Part shown: one piece after another, positions 57,744-64,000 of the stretch
How positions within the stretch are numbered: position 1 is the first letter of the stretch
How the letters are laid out: each line of letters opens with the position of its first letter
Assembly (NCBI GenBank): GCA_031002005.1
Contig: CM061921.1
Coordinates: 170,446,935-170,510,934, forward strand
From: Vandiemenella viatica
Taxonomy: Eukaryota; Arthropoda; Insecta; Orthoptera; Morabidae
Direction of reading: 5' to 3'
DNA length: 64,000 bases
The notes under the pieces: model-generated
Database searches by the model: none
Told to the model about the DNA's origin: nothing
The model's input: only the letters and a program-made list of their open reading frames with translations
Translations under genes and position numbers: made by a program

Positions 57744-59247
57744 GGATCCTTAACCTGTTCTGCTAACAAGACAAAGTCATCAGCAAATCGTAGCATACTG
57801 ATTTTTTTCTCATTGAAAACTTATGCCACAGTCAAATCTATTTTTTCACTTCCTTTATTGGTCTATCTACATACAAGTTGAATATTAATGGGGATAGACT
57901 GCAACCTTGTCTCACACCCTTTTAACTCATGCATGTGCGCCATGATTCTGTACTTTTATTATCGCTACTTGATTCTTATAAAGATTATAAAGTATTCTTC
58001 TATCTTGGTATTTTAGACACGACTTCTTTAAAATTTTGAACATCTTGTAACGACTAACATTATCAAATGTTTTTTCTAAATCTTGTTTTTCTTGATCTGT
58101 CCTTAAAGAATCTTCTGCTGCGGTTTTTCCTAAACCCAAACTGATCCTCACCTACTATTCCTTCTACTACCCTTTCCATCCTTCTGTATATTATTCTGGT
58201 CAGTAATTTTGAAGCATATGATGTTAGACTAATAGTGCAATAATTCTTACATTTGTCAGCTTGTGCTTTCTTTGTTAGTGTGAAGATGATATTTTTTTAT
58301 TAAAATCAAATTGAATTTCTCCTGTTTCATTACTTTTTGATATAACTTGGAATAATCTATGGAGCCCTTCTTCCGGGATTTCAACAGTTCTGCAGGAATC
58401 TCATCAATTCCAACTGTCTTATTTGATTTCAAATCATTCAAAGCTCTATCAAATTATGTCCTCAAAACAGGATCTCCTAAGTCATCAATGTCGACATCTC
58501 CTTCCTTTTCCATTACACTATTGTTCAAGTCGTGCCCATCATCCAGTTTCTCAGTGTATTCCTTCCATTGGTTAGCTCAATCGTCTTAGCTTAAAAGAGG
58601 TTTCCCATCGGCTGCTTTAATGTTCACACCTCTTGTCTTCATTTCTCCAAAGTTCTGTTTGTTATTTCTATATGCAACATCTACTTTACCTACGACCATT
58701 TCCTTTTCTACTTCTTCACACCTTTCTTGCAACCATCTTTCTTTTGCTTCTTTGCATTGCCTGTTTATTTGATATCTAAATTGGCTGTATTGCTCTCTTC
58801 CTGCTTCATCCTGACCATTTTTGTACCTTATCTCTGAACCATAAGCTCCAAAATTTCTTCTGTGATCCAATGTTTTAGGGTGGCTTGTTCCAAAAAGGCA
58901 AATGTTTCTTTACCACCTTCCATTATTTCAGTCTTTAGTATATTCCATTCGTCCTCAGTTGAACTCCTTTCTGATTAACTTCTTAAACCCATGTCTACCA
59001 TTTCTGCAATCTTTTCTGTCATGATGGAATGTTTCAATTTATTCACTTCCATTCTGTTCTGCTTGTATTGCTTCTTTATTCTCTTGAATTTCAGCCTGCA
59101 TTTCATAATTATCAGATTATGGGCAGAGTCTATCTGTTCCTGGATATGCCTTACAGTCTAGAACTTGATTCCTGAATCTCTGTTTGGCCCTGACATAATC
59201 TAGTTGATATCTGCCAGTATCCACTGGACGTTTCCAAGTTTATAACC
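57744..59247 (-). pseudogene. RTE-like LINE: end of endonuclease and RT (inverted part)
   Basis: Read on the minus strand from 59240: 'TWKRPVDTGRYQLDYVRAKQ' and 'RFRNQVLDCKAYPGTDR' directly extend the endonuclease left off at 57463. Next come 'HNLIIMKCRLKFKRIKKQY', 'MDHRRNFGAYGSEIRYKNGQ' (58870), 'MNDLKSNKTVGIDEIPAELL' (58441), 'FDNVSRYKMFKIL' near 58020, and the catalytic 'MLRFADDFVLLAEQVKD' at 57747-57796. The frame would continue at 59487 on the plus strand. Several stops and frameshifts. Confidence 0.85.
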
Positions 59248-59486
59248 TTTTTTTTTTACTGCTTAAAGTCTCTTAACAGCGAGGTCTTTAGAGACAGGAA
59301 AGGATGGGGGGCGAGGAATGGGAAGGAAATCAGCCATGGCCTTTTGAAGGAAGCATCCCGCCATTTGCCTGGAGTGATTTGGGAAACCATGGAAAACCCA
59401 AATCTGGATGCCCGGACGGGGATTTGAACCACCGTCCTCCCGAATGTGAGGCCAGAACGTTAACCGTTCACCCACCATGCTCGGTG
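59248..59486 (-). mobile_element. tRNA-derived SINE, copy 6 (right breakpoint of the inversion)
   Basis: Antisense copy with poly-T at 59248-59257, 'gccatggccttttgaaggaa', 'accatggaaaacccaaatct', box-B complement 'ggatttgaacc' and 'accatgctcggt'. Its junction with the RTE frame ('ggtgttaatgatcttgag') is the same as that of copy 5, so both derive from one insertion. Its tail side joins the inverted block rather than the expected RT sequence. Confidence 0.9.
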
Positions 59487-60190
59487 TTAATGATCTTGAG
59501 AAGTTATTGGATATCATGAACAAAATACTGAAGGAAGATTTTGGCTAAATATAAATCAAAGCAAGACAAAAGTGATGAAATATAGTATTAATGATTCCAA
59601 TAACAGTAGATTAAATATAAAAATAGGGTCGAATGTGATAGGAGAAGTTAGTGAATTTTGCTACTTAAGAAGTAAAATTACAGCTGATGGCCAAAGCAGG
59701 AATGATGTTAAAAGCAGAATAGTACTAGCGAAAAGAGCCTTAATGAAAACGATAAATCTTTTAGTTTCAGATATTAATCTAGGACTCTGAAAGAACTTTT
59801 TAAAACTCTGTGTGGAGCAAAGCACTTTGTGGCAGCAAGGCATACCAGAAAGAAGGAAAATTGAAGCATTTGAAATGTGGTGCTATAGAAGGACGCTGAA
59901 AATTAAGTGGATGGATAAAATAGAAAACGAACAAGTTTTGGAAATGATGGATGAGGAAGAATCTTACAGAAAGAAATGAGAAGATGGTAGGTCATATTTT
60001 AATACATGCAGGATTGGTTAACTTGTTAGTGGAGGGAACAGTCAAAGGTAAGAACTGCAGAGGAAGACAGAGTTTAGAATATATGAGGCAGATAATGAGG
60101 ACGTGCGCTGTAAGTGGTATGAGATGAAATGGTTAGCGCAAAATAGGATGGAATGGAGGATTGCATCAAACTAGTCGAAAGGCTGATGTC
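59487..60190 (+). pseudogene. RTE-like LINE: C-terminal RT region (direct part)
   Basis: Plus-strand frames give 'NDLEKLLDIMNKILKEDFG', 'LNINQSKTKVMKYSINDSNN', 'GEVSEFCYLRSKITADGQSR' and 'IVLAKRALMKTINLLVSDIN', then in another frame 'WCYRRTLKIKWMDKIENEQV'. These are the standard blocks after the RT catalytic box in RTE-like LINEs (KTKxM, FxYLGSxIT, R.L.I.W.D). The first block directly follows 'FADDFVLLAEQV' of the inverted part. Confidence 0.85.
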
Positions 60191-60594
60191 AGAAAAAGAA
60201 ATCTGGCTATCGTCGTGTACACCTCTGGCTCCACCTGGTGTCTCAATTTTGCAAGAATAAGGCTATACGCAAAAAATATTCCACGTTTTGCGTGTTTGTT
60301 CTTTTTTGTGTTTGTCGTTCCCAGTCGCCTTCATCTGTAGTAAGTGTTGGGTCATATTTCCCTATCCTTCCATGCTCACATGCATTTGGAGACCTTTAAC
60401 CCAGATTCTAAGCTGCGTGACATTTTCCCATGACAGCATCACAAAGGGTTTGTATCAGCTGTTTTATTGTATGTCATGAAGCAATTAAACATACTGTGTG
60501 GGTATCACATCTTTCATGATTAGGTAGTTAATACTACTCGAAATATTCAGATGATTTGTGATGTATCCTCCGTAATAACATCTCATCATTATCA
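60191..60594. other. RTE 3' flank and unassigned repeat
   Basis: Contains a reverse-complement copy of the ggatagggaaat family near 60340-60375 ('catatttccctatccttcca'). Nothing coding. Confidence 0.35.
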
Positions 60595-60619
60595 TCTACT
60601 ACTACTACTACTACTACTG
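60595..60619. repeat. (CTA)n microsatellite
   Basis: About eight ctactacta units directly before a SINE copy. Confidence 0.85.
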
Positions 60620-60845
60620 CAAACCAAGTTTTGTGGGTGAGTGGTAAAGCTCTGATGTCACATTTGGGTGGTCATAGATTTGAATTACTATCTGACCATC
60701 AGGATTTCAATTTTTCTTGGTCCAGATGAATGCCGGGATGAAGCCTTAAAAAGTCCATGACTGAAGTTGTTCCTGTTTTTTGCTCCCAGTCCTTTCCTAT
60801 CTACTTCAACAACAAGTGTCACAAAGCCATAAAATTCCAAAACCA
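60620..60845 (+). mobile_element. tRNA-derived SINE, copy 7, diverged
   Basis: Sense copy: 'gtgggtgagtggtaaagctc' (box A side), 'gatttgaatta' (box B), then 'tccagatgaatgccgggatg' and an A-poor end at about 60845. Clearly related to copies 5 and 6 but older. Confidence 0.65.
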
Positions 60846-62844
60846 ACTTCAGTATTTACAATGTTAGTTGAATTTATATCACATGTTGTGTCTGTTTTAG
60901 AATAAGGATTCCCATTTATCTGAAAGGCTTTGAGCGTTTTTGACCCATTGTCAGTAGTTGTCTTCTCAGTTTTTGGTGATTTCAAATCAGACTCATATTG
61001 TATGTCAGCAATAAGTTCAGCTACTTCATCAAATCCTTATTAGTTCTGCTGCAAATGAGTTTGCCAAATTTCTTTCAAATACGTTGCAATCGATCCACTG
61101 AACTGTTATACACATAATACGCCAAACATCTGCTGTGGTGCATATAAAATCATCTGCTTTTAAGGCTTCTTTTGTATTTTACTTGTATTCCATATTTTCT
61201 TCAGGAATTTTCTCACTATAAGTATGGCTGCAAATAATTTTTGGTCAGTTTGATTAGTGCTGAGCACCTCCAATTGGAGCCACAAATGAATCACTTGTCT
61301 TAATTAATGTTAGTGATATTGTATCGTGGTATCAAATAGAAAATTCACAACTGACTTGTAAAAATGAGTTCAATCAAATAGTTGGAAGAATTGGTGTACT
61401 TCCTCAATATTGTATGTAAATGTTTGAGGTTTCTCATACTCCTCTGATACGTCAGCATACCCTTTTCTCTGAAAATAAATTTCTACTGTATACTTTATTA
61501 CCTCCCTAGTTTTACTATTGGCACAACTGATTTAAACATAAGTCAATAAGAATGTTTATGAGTAAACACTTTTTGGCACATGGATCTCTGATAAGAATAA
61601 CATTTGTTACTAGTAATACAAAATAAGAGTAGCAAATAAGTATACCTTACTGATTTACTTTTATGTGGTTCAAAAAGATTGTAGTTGTATTAACACTTCC
61701 TTTCAGTGTTTTTTTTAAATATATAATGCAAACTCCAGATACATTTGTTTCACTTCCACCCCTGTTTTTAATATGTTTGAAACAGTGCTTTATTATAAAT
61801 ATTTTTGACCTTGCCTGGACAAAGAAACTTTTAATGTTATTTCCACTGTAAAACCTTTTTGAAGTGTAAATTGAATTAATGTACCTATACATTACACCAT
61901 GTGGTATATAAGTTGGCTGTGATAAACTAACTTATTGACTAATAATAATAAATATTTCAAAAATTGTAATTTAATGAATCAGCAAAACTTAACCAACTTC
62001 TTACTACAGAGACGTGGCACAATTAATTTAGTGGTTTAATTTTGATTCAGGAACAAGTATAATGTGTTTTGTGTGCTGTGCAGTATTAAATAAATTGTTT
62101 TTATCGTTTTACTTAACATTTTGAAAACTTGCATCCACCAAGTGAATAAAAGTCATAAAACAATAAACAATACAATAACAATACACAAGTCGGTGGTGAC
62201 AGTGATCAGTACTTATTTGGTACTTATTTGCACAACAGACCAACTTGTTATTTGCAAATAGTTTGGGTGTGTTAGTAAATCAGTATTCAGGTGGTATAGC
62301 AACAATATGAAATAAAAAAAAGTAAAAATAGTGTTTTGCTTTTTTCAAGTAGAAAATATATTCGAAAAAGTTTTTATCAAATATAATACAAATCTTATTG
62401 TCGGGGTATTTTAAATGAAAATAAGTATTTTGTTTTTGCATTTTAAATATATACATTTCAAATAATTAACATCTCTAAAGCTTTTATGAACACCTTGGTA
62501 TCTCAAATATCACATCCCTTTAGGCCATATTCAGTACATCTTGCACTTAAAATAAATGTTCAGATTTGAAGAGACATATCCAAGCTTACAAAATGATAGG
62601 GAAGCAAGCTACTGAACAGATACTTGGCACCCACAAAAAAATTAATTTTTAACAGAGCCCTTCATTGTGTGGATGTTTATATTTTTCACATTACTTTTGT
62701 ACTCATTGTGGATATTTACTTGTTCCACAAATTGTTTTAGCCCTTACAGTGGTTTAAGATACAAAGGGAGGTTAAGGTGAAAAAAATGTACTGCTTGTGG
62801 CAAGATATAGCTGTAAAAGTGTAACCTGTGTTGGAAGCAGATTA
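60846..62844 (+). other. Intron, nothing recognised
   Basis: About 2 kb of AT-rich sequence without recognisable proteins or strong repeats. It ends with the TA before the mariner end. Confidence 0.55.
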
Positions 62845-64000
62845 CAAGGCGTATGTTTTAAGTAAGTACCGTTTTGTCACACCGTGGCTGCAGCGCTTCG
62901 GTCGGCGTTCCGCGCATGCGCACTGGGTACCTGCATCTCTTGCCTACACACTGACGCCATTACAGTCTAATTCTTCCTTGTTTACGTAGTTCACTGAGTG
63001 ATTAAGATGCCTCCGATAATCGTGAGTCCCGCCGACTGTGAAGTACGGGCTGTTATAAGATTTCTTTGTGCTAAAGGTCTAAAACCGATCGATATTCATT
63101 GTGAGATCTGTGCAGTTTACGGACAAAACATTATGAGTGATGGAATGGTGAGAAAGTGGGTGAGAGCATTTAAAGATGGCCACACAAATGTGCATGATGA
63201 ACAACGGAGTGGGCGTCCTTCGGTCGTTAATGAAAGTTTGGTGCAGAAAGTGGACAATAAGGTGAGAGAAAACAGATGTTTTACGATTTCCTAATGTTTC
63301 TCATAATGTTTTGTATGGCATTGTGACCGAGCACTTGAATTAGTGAAAATTGTGCTCACGTTGGGTACCGAAAATGTTAACGGATGTGCACAAAACCAAA
63401 CGTTTAGGCAGTGCATTGACTTTCCTTGAGCGGGTACCACAATGATGGTGATGATTTCTTAAGCCAAATTGTTACGGGCGATGAGACATGGGTGGCCCAC
63501 GTCACACCTGAATCAAAGAAACAGTCCATGGAATGGCGGCATTCAGATTCACCCAAAAAAGTGAAGTTCAAGCAAACGATTTCTGCCCAGAAAATCATGT
63601 GCACAGTTTTTTTGGGACAGAAAAGGAGTATTGCTTGTGGAATTTCTGCCTCGTAATGAGACAATCAATGCAGCAGCTTATTGTGAGACATTGAACTATC
63701 TGCGCCGTTCAATCCAGAACAAAAGACGTGGCAAGTCGAGCAAGGGCATCGTTTTGCTGCATGACGATACCGTCCACATGTGGCTAATCAGACCAAAGAT
63801 CTCATCACATCTTTTCGATGGGAAACTCTAGATCATCCTCCGTACAGCCCTGATCTGGCGCCCAGTGACTACCATCTGTTCCTGCACTTGGAGAAACACC
63901 TGGGTGGTCAGCGTCTTGAAGACGATAACGAATTCAAAACAGTTGTGATGCAGTGGTTAACAAGTCAGGTGGCAAACTTCTATGAGGAGGGTTTTCAGAA
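62845..64000 (+). mobile_element. mariner element, cut by the window end
   Basis: Begins after a TA at 62843-62844 with 'caaggcgtatgttttaagta', followed by a GC-richer leader and the transposase ATG at 63007. The right end lies beyond the window, so the inverted repeat and the TA duplication cannot be checked. Confidence 0.75.
63007..64000 (+). pseudogene. mariner (SETMAR-type) transposase, frameshifted, partial
   Basis: Starts 'MPPIIVSPADCEVRAVIRFL' with paired helix-turn-helix features: 'MVRKWVRAFKDGHTNVHDEQ' and 'RSGRPSVVNESLVQKVD'. An undamaged first 96 codons end in a stop at 63292. The catalytic part in other frames gives 'IVTGDETWVAHVTPESKKQS' (first Asp present), 'GIVLLHDDTVHMWL' where relatives have HDNARPH (second Asp present, linker changed) and, near 63837-63870, 'PPYSPDLAPSDYHLF' with the third Asp of the mariner DD34D triad. 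Several frameshifts make it inactive. It runs off the window at 'NFYEEGFQ'. Confidence 0.9.

Noticed and set aside
61647..61892. Overlapping short frames on both strands in the last intron block
   Set aside because: AT-rich chance ORFs without any motif.
1..64000. CRISPR array, operons, ribosome binding sites
   Set aside because: The window is eukaryotic intronic DNA; the tandem repeats seen have no spacer-like unique segments of constant size.

Overview
The window looks like about 64 kb from one animal gene, mostly intron, in a large, AT-rich, transposon-filled arthropod genome. A hemimetabolous insect such as a grasshopper or stick insect is the best guess. Reasons: a eukaryotic molybdenum-cofactor gene split by introns of about 6 kb and 43 kb; canonical GT/AG splice sites; R1-, CR1/Jockey- and RTE-type LINEs; Penelope-like elements; hAT, mariner and Tc1-like DNA transposons; a Helitron; and a tRNA-derived SINE in at least seven copies. 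No species can be named from the sequence alone.

Host gene: three plus-strand exons (4872-5098, 11098-11322, 54466-54611) encode consecutive parts of MOCS1A/MoaA, the radical-SAM GTP 3',8-cyclase that starts molybdenum cofactor synthesis. Reading frame and homology run continuously across both introns, so no exon seems missing between them. Earlier exons, including the N-terminal radical-SAM CxxxCxxC, lie before the window and later exons lie after it.

Layout: 1-4871 upstream intron with degenerate tandem and simple repeats. 5130-7500 antisense CR1/Jockey-like LINE split by a near-perfect fold-back element. 7782-9768 hAT-type element with an exact 8-bp target duplication and SINE insertions. 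11870-14183 long-inverted-repeat DNA transposon. 15240-16305 Helitron helicase tail. 16315-27372 Penelope-like territory interrupted by an LTR retrotransposon (17228-23433, itself holding an antisense Tc1/IS630-like transposon), a 5S-rRNA-like piece and an antisense LINE. 28500-29450 antisense Penelope fragment. 30003-37170 sense Jockey-like LINE interrupted by an antisense CR1-like LINE that still has tandem 5' monomers. 40306-42772 hAT with 8-bp target duplication. 43140-47100 three LINE remnants and an env-like scrap. 50290-52790 antisense R1-like LINE. 55018-55731 deletion derivative of a Tc1/mariner-like element. 56480-60190 RTE-like LINE whose middle has been inverted. 62845-64000 mariner cut by the window end.

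Apart from the MOCS1 exons nothing looks like a working gene: every transposon frame has stops or frameshifts. The most unusual items are the inverted RTE segment between two copies of one SINE insertion, the Penelope/LTR/Tc1 nest, the fold-back element whose arms resemble a hammerhead-like hairpin, and a possible 5S-derived SINE. Clade names rest on recognised protein motifs, not database searches.
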